From: an uncultured Burkholderiales bacterium
GTDB taxonomy: Bacteria > Pseudomonadota > Gammaproteobacteria > Burkholderiales > Burkholderiaceae_C
Reading direction: 5' to 3'
Length of the DNA stretch: 64,000 nt
Assembly: GCA_903870145.1 (NCBI GenBank)
Contig: CAIQBO010000028.1
Coordinates: 41,887 to 105,886 of the forward strand
Both the position numbers and the translations under genes were made by a program. Under the pieces are notes generated by a model that was not told the DNA's origin, searched no databases, and saw nothing but the letters and a program-made list of their open reading frames with translations. Position 1 is the stretch's first letter, and every line of letters starts with the position of its first letter. Below are positions 17,791 to 27,037 of the stretch, one piece after another.

Positions 17791-19286
17791 GTGGCCAGTG
17801 GTTGCGCACCACGCGCATCGTCTGCGCTCGCGGCCGTGCCCAGCAATTCAAAGGGCAAGTCTTGCTTGACCAAAATCACGGTGCAAGGCGCATCCATCGC
17901 GACTTTGATCGGCACAGTGGCCACAAAGCGCTGCAATTGCAAACCGTGTGTGGCCGCGCCCATGATGATCATGCTGACTTCGTTGCCTTGTGCATAGCGA
18001 ACCAAGGCCTGGGCCACATCGCCAGACTCGAGCACATGGAACGAGACTTGGTGGTCTTGCAAATCCAAGCCTTGCGCCCACTGCTGCATGCGCGTTAAAT
18101 GCGTACGGTGAACACGCGTTTCACTTTTATGTGAATCAGTGCTGCTGGTGTCCCCTGAAGAAATGACGGTGACGCAGGCCAGCCTGGCCCCTGGCCGAAT
18201 TCCCAAGGAGCGGGCCACGGCTTCGCGCAATGAATACCAGGTGGCATCGCTGACGTCTTCATGCGGCAAGGCCACCATCAAGATCGGTACTTCTTGAATT
18301 TGCCTGGAGGGCAAGGGGCTGGGTTGGTAGTGCATGCCTGCGGCTTTGAACCAGCGCTTGAAATGCACTTTGAAACCCGTGCCCTGCGTTTGCCGGCCGC
18401 GTTCAGTGATCCGAATTTGATCGGGGTTGGCCAAGTCCATGGCCAAGTGCGCCGCTGAAGGGTAACGTTTGGCCGCCTCGGGGTGCAAGCAGCGCAGGAT
18501 CACCTCTTGCAGCCACTCGGGCAAGTCGGGCTTGAGTTTGCGCGGGGGCACCGGGTCCATCCACAGGCGCTGTCGCATGCCGCCCGCGGTGCTCGGCTCG
18601 CCAAAGGGCAACTCACCCGTTGCCAAGTGGTAGAGCATCACCCCGATGGCAAAAATATCGCTGCGAGGATCGCCGCGCACACCCACGACTTGCTCGGGTG
18701 CGATCCATGCAGGCGAGCCCACGGCTTTGCGCAACTCTTCGGCCAACAAATCGGGAAAGTGCGCGTGGCAAGACAATCCGTAGTCGAGCAACACCACATG
18801 GCCATTTGGGCAGATCAGCACATTGGCGGGTTTCAAATCCAAGTGACACACATTTTGTTTGTGCAAACTGTGCACTGCATGCGCTAGCGCTGAGCCCATT
18901 CGGGCCAAGGCCATGTCATGCTCACCGACTTTGAAAGGCGTTTCTTCAAATGCTTGTGACCAGTGCTCTAGCGTTTGGCCTGGTACATATTCCATGACCA
19001 AGTAAGGCGTGCGCGACAAATCACCACTGGCCACGTAGCGCGGCACATGGGCGCCGCTCAAGGCAGGCAAAATTTGTTGCTCGACCTCAAAGCTGACAAT
19101 GTTTTCAGCGCCATCACCGGCCGTCATGCGCGGGATTTTCATGGCCATCGGAAATTCTGATTCGCGCCTTGAGCCATCGGTTGTTTTGGCATATTGCACC
19201 GTGTAGATGTGTGCCATGCCCCCTGCATGCAGACATTCTAAAATTTCAAAACCATCGATCAAATGGCCTGGCTGCAAAAGTTTCAC
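17787..19286 (-). CDS. Ser/Thr protein kinase fused to a universal stress (Usp) domain
   Basis: A 499-residue two-domain signalling protein. Residues 10-280 are a eukaryotic-like kinase: glycine loop AGGMAHIYTV, ATP lysine Lys50, catalytic loop HLDLKPAN (148-155, with L replacing R of HRD), DYG instead of DFG at 168-170, and APE at 197-199. Residues about 318-480 form a Usp domain, with MGAATHGLQLQRF and the C-terminal APCTVILVKQD strand; the usual G-S pair of ATP-binding Usp proteins reads A-T. No membrane segment is seen. The gene overlaps both its neighbours by four bases. Loss of the HRD arginine suggests activity without activation-loop phosphorylation; targets are unknown. Confidence 0.88.
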   Translation of the reverse strand: MKLLQPGHLIDGFEILECLHAGGMAHIYTVQYAKTTDGSRRESEFPMAMKIPRMTAGDGAENIVSFEVEQQILPALSGAHVPRYVASGDLSRTPYLVMEYVPGQTLEHWSQAFEETPFKVGEHDMALARMGSALAHAVHSLHKQNVCHLDLKPANVLICPNGHVVLLDYGLSCHAHFPDLLAEELRKAVGSPAWIAPEQVVGVRGDPRSDIFAIGVMLYHLATGELPFGEPSTAGGMRQRLWMDPVPPRKLKPDLPEWLQEVILRCLHPEAAKRYPSAAHLAMDLANPDQIRITERGRQTQGTGFKVHFKRWFKAAGMHYQPSPLPSRQIQEVPILMVALPHEDVSDATWYSLREAVARSLGIRPGARLACVTVISSGDTSSTDSHKSETRVHRTHLTRMQQWAQGLDLQDHQVSFHVLESGDVAQALVRYAQGNEVSMIIMGAATHGLQLQRFVATVPIKVAMDAPCTVILVKQDLPFELLGTAASADDARGAQPLAT

Positions 19287-20035
19287 CGGCCACGCTCCAG
19301 TCGCTGGGCAAAAAATTCAGGCAAGCCCGCTTGCCGAATGGCAGCAGCAGCAGCAGCATGGTCGTAGAGCACGCGGTGAAAGGTCATGCGCTGTGCTTGA
19401 TCGTCATAGACGGTGTACATGGCGCGTGGGTTGTGATCGCGCGGCTGACCGACTGAGCCCACCGTGGCCACCCAGCGACGGTGATGGGGCATGGGCAAAG
19501 GCGCACCCGCGGTAGGCTCAAAACGCATCAACTTGCGGCCTGCGCCGCGGTAGTAAACCGTTTGATGGTGCACGTGGCCCACCATCACATGGCTGGCATC
19601 AAAGGTTTGCAAGGCATGGTCCATGCACATTTCTGCGGCGCGTTCACTGTCTACATAATGCCAGCGCTCAGGCGCATAGGCACTGGCGTGCACCAGCAAC
19701 ATGTGGCCCTGCAGCACCGTCAATGGCAATTGCTTTAAGAACTCTCGTTGCGATGCGCTCAATTGCTGGTGCGTCCACACGGCTGAGCTGGCACCCACGC
19801 TGTCGTCCAAAGGGTTGGGCTGCACGGCCATGGCGTCGTGGTTGCCTTGCAGCACCCAAGCACCCTGCTCTGCCATGTGCATGGCCTGCTCGACCACGGC
19901 TTCAGGGTTGCCGCCGTATCCCACCAAATCACCCAGCAAAGCAAAGCGGTCAACCCCTTGGGTTTGCGCGTGCGCAGTGCAGGCCTGCAGGGCTTGCAAG
20001 TTGCCGTGGATGTCTGAGAGCAGTGCCAGTTTCAT
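19283..20035 (-). CDS. Calcineurin-like metallophosphoesterase
   Basis: A 250-residue phosphoesterase with the full metal-site set: DIHGN at residues 8-12, GDLVGYG near 35-41, GNHD near 70, and the late histidines in LVHAS and GHVHH. It belongs to the YfcE/diadenosine-tetraphosphatase-like group and may act on a nucleotide or phosphoprotein; the substrate cannot be read. Start 20035 is chosen because the metal motif then begins at residue 8; an in-frame TTG at 20056 is possible. The end overlaps the kinase-Usp start by four bases, which suggests a kinase/phosphatase pair. A run of six alanines encoded by GCA-type triplets lies near the C-terminus. Confidence 0.85.
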   Translation of the reverse strand: MKLALLSDIHGNLQALQACTAHAQTQGVDRFALLGDLVGYGGNPEAVVEQAMHMAEQGAWVLQGNHDAMAVQPNPLDDSVGASSAVWTHQQLSASQREFLKQLPLTVLQGHMLLVHASAYAPERWHYVDSERAAEMCMDHALQTFDASHVMVGHVHHQTVYYRGAGRKLMRFEPTAGAPLPMPHHRRWVATVGSVGQPRDHNPRAMYTVYDDQAQRMTFHRVLYDHAAAAAAIRQAGLPEFFAQRLERGR

Positions 20036-20052
20036 GGTGCGAAGGTTTCCAT

Positions 20053-20925
20053 TCAAACCCTAAAGCGTTTGCGCGTCAAGGCCAAGGCCAGCCAAAATGC
20101 CAAACATGCATACGCGATCAGCAAGCCCAAGTTGGCCGCTGCATGCGTGGGCCACTGGTCTAAAAACAAAGGCCGCACCAGCTCAATGGCAGCGGTCAGG
20201 GGCAAAAACTCTGTGATCTGACGCACCCACACAGGCAGCTGATCGCGCGGAAAAAAGATGCCTGATAAAAACATCATGGGGGTCAAAAACAGTGTGAAGT
20301 AGTACGTGAAAAAATCGTAGCCTTTGGCCAAGGCATTGAAGATCAACGCGATGCAACTGAAGGTGATGCCCACGCCCCACAAAATGGGCCAGGCCAGCAA
20401 CAACTTCCAACTCTGACTGATTCCCAGCGCCAGCATGACCGCCAAAATAGCGGTGACGGTGAACAAAGATTTGAAGGAAGCCCAAAGCATCTCGGCCATG
20501 ACGATGTCGTCCAAGCGCACTGGCGCATTCATGATGCCGTCCCAAGTTTTTTGCATGTGCATGCGCGAAAACGCCGAATACAAAGCTTCAAAGGTGGCTG
20601 CATTCATGGCACTCATGCAGATGCTGCCGCTGGCCAAAAATAAAATATAGGGCACCACCACCACGGCGGCGCCTTCACCCTGACCGCCTTGCGCACTGAT
20701 GGTGACTTGCCCCACCAGCGCCCCCAGGCCATAACCAAAAGCGACCAACCACATCAAAGGCTCGGCTATGTTGGCGACCAAACTGGGGATGGCCAATTTG
20801 CGCCAAACCAAAAGATTGCGCAAAAAAACGGGCCACCAGCGCATCGAGAGTTGCGGCAAGGCCCATATCGAGCTGGCTTGCATGGGCAAGGTCTGCTCAC
20901 GCCCGACTGTGTTGGCGCTGTTCAT
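20053..20925 (-). CDS. NodJ-like ABC-2 type transporter permease
   Basis: Membrane component of an ABC-2 exporter, 290 residues with six membrane segments. The conserved ABC-2 signature spans NALAKGYDFFTYYFTLFLTPMMFLSGIFFP near residues 200-235. Together with the ATPase upstream it resembles the NodI/NodJ lipo-oligosaccharide exporter family, which outside rhizobia is common in Burkholderiales with unknown cargo. Its start overlaps the ATPase stop by four bases. No nod or polysaccharide genes are near, so the exported molecule is unknown. Confidence 0.88.
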   Translation of the reverse strand: MNSANTVGREQTLPMQASSIWALPQLSMRWWPVFLRNLLVWRKLAIPSLVANIAEPLMWLVAFGYGLGALVGQVTISAQGGQGEGAAVVVVPYILFLASGSICMSAMNAATFEALYSAFSRMHMQKTWDGIMNAPVRLDDIVMAEMLWASFKSLFTVTAILAVMLALGISQSWKLLLAWPILWGVGITFSCIALIFNALAKGYDFFTYYFTLFLTPMMFLSGIFFPRDQLPVWVRQITEFLPLTAAIELVRPLFLDQWPTHAAANLGLLIAYACLAFWLALALTRKRFRV

Positions 20926-21854
20926 GCGTTCTCCCGAATTTGACGGCCCGTGAGTTTCAAAAACAAGTCTTCCAAATTGGCCGGCCGGTGCAAGCTGCGC
21001 AGTTGCGGCCAGGCTTGCAAAGCCATGAGCAAGGGCTGTGCTTGTGCGGTGTAGAAAAATACCGTCTCGCCGCTGACTTCCACGCGCGCGGCGTGAGCGT
21101 GCAAGGGTGAAGTTTCTTCGGCCAAGGCCAAGGCGCCTTGCCCATAAACCTCCACCACATCGGGCTCCAAATGTTCTTGGATCAAGTCGCGCGGGCGGCC
21201 TTCGGCAATTTTTTTACCATGGTCGAGCACCAACAAGCGGTCGCACAAACGCTCGGCTTCGTCCATGAAGTGGGTGGTGAGCAAAATGGATTTGCCCTGC
21301 TGCATCAACAACTGCAAGCGCTCCCACATCAAGTGGCGTGCCTGTGGGTCAAGGCCCGTGGTGGGTTCGTCCAGCAGCAACATCTCGGGGTGGTTGATCA
21401 GGGCTCTGGCCAGACTCAAACGCCGCTTCATGCCGCCAGACAATTCACCGGGCTTGGCCCTGGCCTTGCTGGTCAGCGCGCCAAACTCGAGCAGTGGCGC
21501 AATGCGCGCGCGGATGTCTCGGTCTTTCATACCGAAATACCGTCCATACACCAAGAGGTTTTCTTCAGCCGTGAAGTCAGGATCGAGGGTGTCCATTTGG
21601 CTGACCACGCCCAAGCGCGCCTTGATGGCCAAGGCCTGCTGCGGCATCGACAGTCCTTCGAAGTAAGTGATCTGGCCGGCATCGGGTGCGGTCAGGCCTA
21701 AGCACATGCGCAAGGTGGTGGTTTTGCCAGCGCCATTGGGCCCGATCACGCCCAGACATTCGCCCGGCGCGATGTGAAATGACAGGTCGTTGACCACCGT
21801 GTTTTCGGCGTAACGTTTGACCAAGTTTTGAACGCTTAATAAATTTGCAGACAT
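20922..21854 (-). CDS. NodI-like ABC transporter ATPase
   Basis: ATPase of the NodIJ-type exporter, 310 residues from the ATG at 21854. Walker A GPNGAGKT is at 38-45, signature LSGGMKRRLSLARAL near 140-154, Walker B MLLLDEPTTGLDPQ just after. The C-terminal 90 residues hold the regulatory domain usual in DrrA/NodI proteins. The frame is open 51 codons further upstream, but that part overlaps the divergent promoter region and has no similarity. It is the first gene of a probable five-gene run ending with srkA. Confidence 0.9.
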   Translation of the reverse strand: MSANLLSVQNLVKRYAENTVVNDLSFHIAPGECLGVIGPNGAGKTTTLRMCLGLTAPDAGQITYFEGLSMPQQALAIKARLGVVSQMDTLDPDFTAEENLLVYGRYFGMKDRDIRARIAPLLEFGALTSKARAKPGELSGGMKRRLSLARALINHPEMLLLDEPTTGLDPQARHLMWERLQLLMQQGKSILLTTHFMDEAERLCDRLLVLDHGKKIAEGRPRDLIQEHLEPDVVEVYGQGALALAEETSPLHAHAARVEVSGETVFFYTAQAQPLLMALQAWPQLRSLHRPANLEDLFLKLTGRQIRENA

Positions 21855-21931
21855 AGGCTCGATTGTGCCTTGACCTTTTGTCTGACCTGAGCAGGGGGCT
21901 CGCGCATCGGCCGAAAAACTCACAGCAAGAC

Positions 21932-21959
21932 TTGCCGTCTTCCATTTAATATGTATACT
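21932..21959 (+). promoter_or_regulatory. Sigma-70 promoter of the gentisate genes
   Basis: TTGCCG at 21932-21937 and TATACT at 21954-21959 are separated by 16 bases, 30 bases before the gentisate dioxygenase ATG. The -10 lies in an AT-rich, partly symmetric stretch (ATGTATAC, with TTTAAT and ATTAAA flanks at roughly 21944-21972) that could be an operator. No regulator gene is adjacent. Confidence 0.5.
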
Positions 21960-21989
21960 TACTAAAATTAAACCTGCAGGAGACCATGC

Positions 21990-23045
21990 ATGAACCCTTC
22001 GCAACACGCCGATTCATTGGGCCGGTTAGAAGACTTGCCCGCTGACTACATTGCGCAAATGCACGCCTTGTCGATTGCACCCTTGTGGCCGCAACTGCGC
22101 GGCTTGCTGCCGCGTGGCAAACCCGTGCGGGCCACGCAGCCTTTTGTTTGGCAGTACAAAGACGTGCGGCCCCAGTTGATGCGCGCGGGCGAATTAACGC
22201 CGATTGAAAAAGCCGAACGCCGCGTTTTGGTTTTGTGCAACCCAGGCCACGGCGTTGACAAATTGATCGCCACGCCCACCATTTATGTGGGACTGCAATT
22301 GATTTTGCCCGGCGAGGTCGCGCCCAACCACCGCCACACCCCCAGCGCCGTGCGCTTTGTGGTTGAAGGCAGCGGGGGCTTTACCACCGTGGATGGCGAA
22401 AAATGCCCGATGCACAAAGGCGACTTGATCTTGACCCCCGCCGGCCTGTGGCACGAGCACGGCCACGAGGGCACCGGGCCTGTGGTCTGGCTCGACGCGC
22501 TGGACTTGCCCATGGTCTACGCCATGGAAGCGTCGTACGCGATTGAAGGCCCCTCGCAAATTGCACGGCCGGGCTTAGACGCCTCGCAAACACGCTACCA
22601 ACGCGCAGGTCTTGTGCCCTATGAATCGCTGAGCTTGAATGCGCGCGCCGCTTACCCCCAAATTCGCTACCCCTGGCCGGATGTGCGCGCGGCTTTGATC
22701 TCGTTGGAAAAAGCCACCGCTCCTGGCGCCGCAGTGCAACTGGCGTATGTGAATCCAGAAACAGGCCAGCCCTGCTTGCCCACACTGGGGTTTTCAGCGC
22801 AGCTGCTGCGCCAAGGGGAAGACTTCTCACCACGGCGCCGCTCGGCCAGCTCGGTGGTGCATGTGATCGAGGGGCACGGTCAATCTGAAATTGACGGCGT
22901 GTCTTTGCATTGGTCTGAAGGCGATACCCTGGCCGTGCCCACGCACGCCCAAGTGACGCACCGCGCGCAAAATGGCCAAGCCTTTTTGTTTCATGTTGAC
23001 GATGCCCCCATGCAACGCGCACTGGGCTTTTACCAAGAGTTTTAA
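21990..23045 (+). CDS. Gentisate 1,2-dioxygenase
   Basis: A 351-residue bicupin that opens the ring of gentisate (2,5-dihydroxybenzoate) to maleylpyruvate with Fe(II) and oxygen. The first cupin holds NHRHTPSAVRFVVEG with the metal histidines, followed by GDLILTPAGLWHEHGHEG; the second cupin near residues 265-330 is degenerate (VVHVIEGHGQSEI, EGDTLAVPTHAQVTHRA). Length agrees with the family (about 350). GGAGACC precedes the ATG. A 3-hydroxybenzoate 6-hydroxylase-like gene follows after two bases, so the pair would convert 3-hydroxybenzoate to maleylpyruvate. Genes for the next two steps are not in the window. Confidence 0.92.
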   Translation: MNPSQHADSLGRLEDLPADYIAQMHALSIAPLWPQLRGLLPRGKPVRATQPFVWQYKDVRPQLMRAGELTPIEKAERRVLVLCNPGHGVDKLIATPTIYVGLQLILPGEVAPNHRHTPSAVRFVVEGSGGFTTVDGEKCPMHKGDLILTPAGLWHEHGHEGTGPVVWLDALDLPMVYAMEASYAIEGPSQIARPGLDASQTRYQRAGLVPYESLSLNARAAYPQIRYPWPDVRAALISLEKATAPGAAVQLAYVNPETGQPCLPTLGFSAQLLRQGEDFSPRRRSASSVVHVIEGHGQSEIDGVSLHWSEGDTLAVPTHAQVTHRAQNGQAFLFHVDDAPMQRALGFYQEF

Positions 23046-23047
23046 GC

Positions 23048-24247
23048 ATGCGCTCGCAACATTTTTTGGTCGTTGGCGGGGGCATTGGCGGCCTGGCTGC
23101 GGCGCTGGCACTGAGCCAGCAAGGCCTGCGCGTGACGGTCTTGGAGCAAGCCGCGCAACTGGGCGAAATTGGCGCAGGCATTCAACTGGGGCCCAACGCT
23201 TTTGCGGCTTTGGACGCTTTGGGTGTGGGCGAAAACGCGCGCAAGCGCGCTGTGTTGACCGACCGCTTGATCATGATGGACGCGATCGACGGCAGCGAGG
23301 TGGCCAGCTTCCCCGTTGGCGAGGCATTTCGACAGCGTTTTCAAAATCCGTATGCCGTGATTCACCGGGCGGATATACACACCTCGATCTTGGAGGGCGT
23401 GCAAAGCGCCAAGCAGATTGAGGTTCAAACCTCCACCCACGTAACGGATGTTCAGCAAGACGCTCAAGGCGTGACTGCCACCGACACGCAAGGGCGCGTG
23501 TTTCGTGCGGATGCCTTGGTTGCCGCGGACGGCGTGCGCTCAGTGATCCGCGAAAAAATGTTCAACGACCCGCCGCGCATTTCAGGCCATGTGGTTTACC
23601 GCGCTGTGGTGCCGGTGCAAGAGATGCCTTTGGATTTGCAGATCAACGCACCCGTGGTGTGGGCCGGCCCTGATTGCCACTTGGTGCATTACCCCTTGCG
23701 GGGCGGGCAGCAATACAACTTGGTGGTGACCTTTCACAGCAGGCAACAAGAAGCGTGGAGCGTGACCGACGGCAGCCAAGAAGAAGTCATGAGCTACTTT
23801 GGCGGCATTTGCGATCGCGCTCGGCAAATGCTCAGTTTGCCCAAGAGCTGGCGCAGATGGGCCACGGCAGACCGCAATCCACTGGAGAAATGGGGCGATG
23901 GCCGCGTGACCTTGCTCGGTGACGCCGCGCACGGCATGCTGCAGTATTTGGCGCAAGGCGCATGCATGGCCATTGAAGACGCGGTGACCTTGGGCAAAGC
24001 CATGCAACACTGCCAAGGTGATGTGCTGCAAGGCTTTGCTCTTTACGAGAAGAGCCGCATTGCGCGCACGGCCCGTGTGGTGCTCTCGGCGCGCGAAATG
24101 GGGCGGCTGTACCACGCCAAAGGCGTGGAGCGCTTGGTTCGCAATCAGTTGTGGGAGGGGCGCAGCCCCGAGCGCTTTTACGACGCGCTGGAGTGGCTGT
24201 ACGGCTGGCGTGTAGAGAATTGTTTGAGCCGGCCCAAGGCGGTCTAA
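23048..24247 (+). CDS. FAD-dependent monooxygenase, 3-hydroxybenzoate 6-hydroxylase-like
   Basis: A 399-residue class A flavoprotein hydroxylase. The dinucleotide motif GGGIGGLAAALAL is at about residues 9-21, the DG motif AADGVRS near 158-164, and the GD motif LLGDAAHGM near 295-303, followed by LAQGACMAIEDA. The family includes salicylate and 3-hydroxybenzoate hydroxylases. Because gentisate dioxygenase lies two bases upstream, para-hydroxylation of 3-hydroxybenzoate (or salicylate 5-hydroxylation) to gentisate is the likely reaction. This is inference from context; the sequence alone shows only the family. Confidence 0.85.
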   Translation: MRSQHFLVVGGGIGGLAAALALSQQGLRVTVLEQAAQLGEIGAGIQLGPNAFAALDALGVGENARKRAVLTDRLIMMDAIDGSEVASFPVGEAFRQRFQNPYAVIHRADIHTSILEGVQSAKQIEVQTSTHVTDVQQDAQGVTATDTQGRVFRADALVAADGVRSVIREKMFNDPPRISGHVVYRAVVPVQEMPLDLQINAPVVWAGPDCHLVHYPLRGGQQYNLVVTFHSRQQEAWSVTDGSQEEVMSYFGGICDRARQMLSLPKSWRRWATADRNPLEKWGDGRVTLLGDAAHGMLQYLAQGACMAIEDAVTLGKAMQHCQGDVLQGFALYEKSRIARTARVVLSAREMGRLYHAKGVERLVRNQLWEGRSPERFYDALEWLYGWRVENCLSRPKAV

Positions 24248-24268
24248 GGCCCCGACAGAGCGCAGCTC

Positions 24269-24274
24269 TACAAT
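24269..24274 (+). promoter_or_regulatory. Possible -10 box of psd
   Basis: TACAAT lies 28 bases before the psd start codon, in a gap of 55 bases, and would give a leader of about 22 bases that contains the GGGGAG ribosome site. No good -35 hexamer stands at the right distance. The same TACAAT box recurs before leuS, bamE and the RND adaptor gene. Confidence 0.35.
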
Positions 24275-24302
24275 AGCCCCTTTTCGACCTTGGGGAGCCA
24301 GC

Positions 24303-25145
24303 GTGTCTGACCGATTGGCGGTGTTGCCGCAGTACCTGATGCCCAAGCAGGCCATGACCCGTTTGGCCGGCTTGCTGGCCAGCGCCGAGTTGGGCGCCTT
24401 GACGACTTGGGTTGTCCGCCGTTTTGTCGCGAAATACAAAGTCAACATGAGCCAAGCCCATGAGGCTGACCCAGCACAATACAAAAGTTTCAACGCGTTT
24501 TTCACGCGCGCTTTGCGAGATGGCGCAAGGCCATTGGCCAAGGCCTCATGGCTCAGCCCAGTCGACGGCGCCATCAGCCAATTTGGTCAGATCGAGAAAG
24601 ACCAAATTTTTCAAGCCAAAGGCCACCACTACAGCACAAGTGCTTTAGTGGGTGGTGACAGCGCACTGGCTGCGCAATTTGAAAACGGCCACTTTGCCAC
24701 TTTGTATTTGAGCCCGCGCGACTACCACCGCATTCACATGCCTTGCGCCGGCAGATTGCTGCGCATGGTGCATGTGCCCGGTGATTTGTTCTCGGTCAAC
24801 CCCAGCACCGCCCGTGGTGTGCCCGGTTTGTTTGCCCGCAATGAACGGGTGGTGTGCACGTTTGAGACCGCGCATGGCCCCTTGGTGATGGCCTTGGTGG
24901 GTGCGACCATCGTGGGCAGCATGAGCACTGTGTGGCACGGCCAAGTCAACCCGCCTCGGCCCGGCCAACTGCGTGAGTGGCGTTACGAAACACAAAACAT
25001 TCAACTGGCGCAAGGCCAGGAGATGGGTCGATTTTTATTGGGCTCCACAGTGGTCATGCTGTTTGCCAAAAACAGCATCTCGTTTGCCCAAAATTGGGCA
25101 GCGGCTGGGGCCATTCAAATGGGCCAGGCCATGTCAGCGGCTTAG
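24303..25145 (+). CDS. psd: Phosphatidylserine decarboxylase proenzyme
   Basis: Makes phosphatidylethanolamine from phosphatidylserine at the inner membrane. The 280-residue proenzyme cleaves itself at the LGST motif near the C-terminus, where Ser248 becomes the pyruvoyl group. Other conserved parts are [37 protein letters not shown] and VGATIVGSM. The start codon is GTG with GGGGAG eight bases upstream. The TAG stop overlaps the kup stop on the other strand by four bases. Confidence 0.95.
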   Translation: MSDRLAVLPQYLMPKQAMTRLAGLLASAELGALTTWVVRRFVAKYKVNMSQAHEADPAQYKSFNAFFTRALRDGARPLAKASWLSPVDGAISQFGQIEKDQIFQAKGHHYSTSALVGGDSALAAQFENGHFATLYLSPRDYHRIHMPCAGRLLRMVHVPGDLFSVNPSTARGVPGLFARNERVVCTFETAHGPLVMALVGATIVGSMSTVWHGQVNPPRPGQLREWRYETQNIQLAQGQEMGRFLLGSTVVMLFAKNSISFAQNWAAAGAIQMGQAMSAA

Positions 25146-27010
25146 ATCTCGATCTTCGAGCCCAACTCGACCACAGAGTTGTTGGGCAGCTTTAAGAATT
25201 CGGCTGCAGCGCTGGCGTTCAAGTGCATTTGCGCAAACAACTTTTCGCGCCATGTGGCCATGCCCCCGCCAATGGTGGGGATCACGATGTCACGCGATAA
25301 AAAGTAGCTGGTCATCATGGGGTCTAGATCGGCACCATGGCCTTTGATTTGCATCAAGGCTTTGGGCAAATCGGGGTCATTTTTGAAACCGTAATTCACG
25401 ATCACTTGCCAGCAATCGTGCTTCAGGGCTTCGATCTCTATGCGCTTGTCCAAACGGATCCAGGGCACTTCATGATTGCGCACTGTGACAAATAAATTTT
25501 GCCGGTGCAAGACTTTGTTGTGCTTCAAGTTGTGCAACAAGGCGTTGGGCACATTGCCAATTTCTGCGGTCAAAAAGACGGCAGTGCCTTCAACCCGAGC
25601 CGGTGGCGCGACAAACACCGCTTCCAAAAAATCTGTGAGCTTGAAGGCGTCAGCGCTTCTGGAAATATTGAGCAAGCGCCGCCCATCGTTCCAAGTCATC
25701 ATGAGCAAGAAGATGACCCCGCCAATGGCCAAGGGGAACCAGCCGCCGTCAAACAATTTGAGCAAGTTCGAAGACCAAAAGGCCAAGTCAACCACAAAGA
25801 AAAATCCGGTGGCGCCCACACACAAAGCCAAGGGCAGTTTCCATGCGTATCGAATCACAAAGAAAGTCAGCACGGTGGTGATCAGCATGTCGGTGCACAC
25901 CGCAATGCCATAGGCCGCGGCCAAATTGCTCGAAGACTTGAACAGCACCACGGCCAAGACAATGGCCACAAACAAGCCCCAATTGACAAAGGGCATGTAG
26001 ATTTGTCCGGTCTCTTTCACACTGGTGTGCTGCACTTGCAGGCGCGGCAAATAGCCCAGTTGAATCACCTGCTTGGTCACGCTGAAGGCCCCTGTGATCA
26101 AGGCCTGAGATGCGATGACCGTGGCCAAGGTGGCCAAGCCCACCAAGGGCAACAAAGCCCAGTCGGGGGCCATCATGAAGAAAGGGTTTTTAACTGCTTC
26201 AGGGTTTTTCAGCAGCAAAGCTCCTTGACCAAAATAGTTCAAGGTCAAGGCTGGCATCACGGTGCTGAACCAAGCCAGGCGGATGGGCTTTTTGCCAAAG
26301 TGCCCCATGTCGGCATAAAGCGCTTCACCACCCGTCACGCACAAAACCACCGCGCCCAAGATGATGAAGGTGGTGCCCGGTTGTTCCCAGATGAACATGA
26401 GCGCATAGTGCGGGCTCAGGGCCCACAAAATTTCTGGCTGCGTCGCGATTTGTGATACGCCCAATACTGAAAGGGTGATGAGCCAGACCACCATGATGGG
26501 TCCAAAAAATTTACCTATGCCGGTGGTGCCGCGCTTTTGCACGAAGAACAGCAAAAACAAAATCACCAAGGTCAAGGGGATCACGGCTTTGGTGAAGTTC
26601 GGTGAGATCACCTCCAAACCTTCGACTGCCGAGAGCACCGAGATGGCTGGCGTGATGACGCCGTCACCATAAAACAAACAGGTGCCAAAGATACCAACGA
26701 TCAACAACAACTTTCTCAGGCCCGGCCTGTCTTTGACCGACTGCAAAGCCAGCGCCAACATGGCCACCAAGCCACCTTCGCCGTTGTTGTCTGCCCGCAG
26801 CACCAAGGTGACGTATTTGACCGAGACGATGGTCGTCAACGTCCAAAAGAAAATCGACATGATGCCGTACACGTTGTCTGGGGTAAAGGGCACGTGGCCG
26901 GAGCCAAAAACCTCTTTGACGGCATACAGCACGCTGGTGCCAATGTCGCCGTAAACCACGCCGATGGCGCCCAGGGTGAGCGCAGTGAGAGAAGATTTGC
27001 TTGCTGACAC
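25142..27010 (-). CDS. kup: Kup-type potassium uptake protein
   Basis: Proton-coupled potassium importer, 622 residues: about twelve membrane helices over residues 10-440 and a cytoplasmic C-terminal domain. The N-terminal motif [20 protein letters not shown] and the [19 protein letters not shown] stretch are diagnostic. The start codon is GTG at 27010, fixed by the motif beginning at residue 14. No Shine-Dalgarno sequence is present; instead a hairpin and a six-base T-run lie right before the GTG. gshA lies 155 bases upstream on the same strand. Confidence 0.94.
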   Translation of the reverse strand: MSASKSSLTALTLGAIGVVYGDIGTSVLYAVKEVFGSGHVPFTPDNVYGIMSIFFWTLTTIVSVKYVTLVLRADNNGEGGLVAMLALALQSVKDRPGLRKLLLIVGIFGTCLFYGDGVITPAISVLSAVEGLEVISPNFTKAVIPLTLVILFLLFFVQKRGTTGIGKFFGPIMVVWLITLSVLGVSQIATQPEILWALSPHYALMFIWEQPGTTFIILGAVVLCVTGGEALYADMGHFGKKPIRLAWFSTVMPALTLNYFGQGALLLKNPEAVKNPFFMMAPDWALLPLVGLATLATVIASQALITGAFSVTKQVIQLGYLPRLQVQHTSVKETGQIYMPFVNWGLFVAIVLAVVLFKSSSNLAAAYGIAVCTDMLITTVLTFFVIRYAWKLPLALCVGATGFFFVVDLAFWSSNLLKLFDGGWFPLAIGGVIFLLMMTWNDGRRLLNISRSADAFKLTDFLEAVFVAPPARVEGTAVFLTAEIGNVPNALLHNLKHNKVLHRQNLFVTVRNHEVPWIRLDKRIEIEALKHDCWQVIVNYGFKNDPDLPKALMQIKGHGADLDPMMTSYFLSRDIVIPTIGGGMATWREKLFAQMHLNASAAAEFLKLPNNSVVELGSKIEI

Positions 27011-27037
27011 AAAAAAGTAACCCAGCTTTGGGCTGGG
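27011..27037 (-). promoter_or_regulatory. Hairpin plus U-run touching the kup start codon
   Basis: Read on the minus strand, CCCAGC-CCAAA-GCTGGG (27037 to 27021) is followed by TTAC and then TTTTTT (27016-27011), and the kup GTG starts on the next base. The form is that of a weak intrinsic terminator, but it lies before kup, 128 bases after the gshA stop. It could end gshA transcripts, or act as an attenuator in the kup leader. No ribosome site is seen between hairpin and GTG. Confidence 0.45.

Noticed and set aside
19346..19364. GCA triplet repeat as phase-variation switch in the phosphoesterase gene
   Set aside because: Triplet changes would only alter the number of alanines and not the frame, so on/off switching is not expected.
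25499..26455. A 318-codon open frame antisense to kup
   Set aside because: Low-complexity His/Gln-rich product, no ribosome site, lies fully within the clearly coding kup gene.
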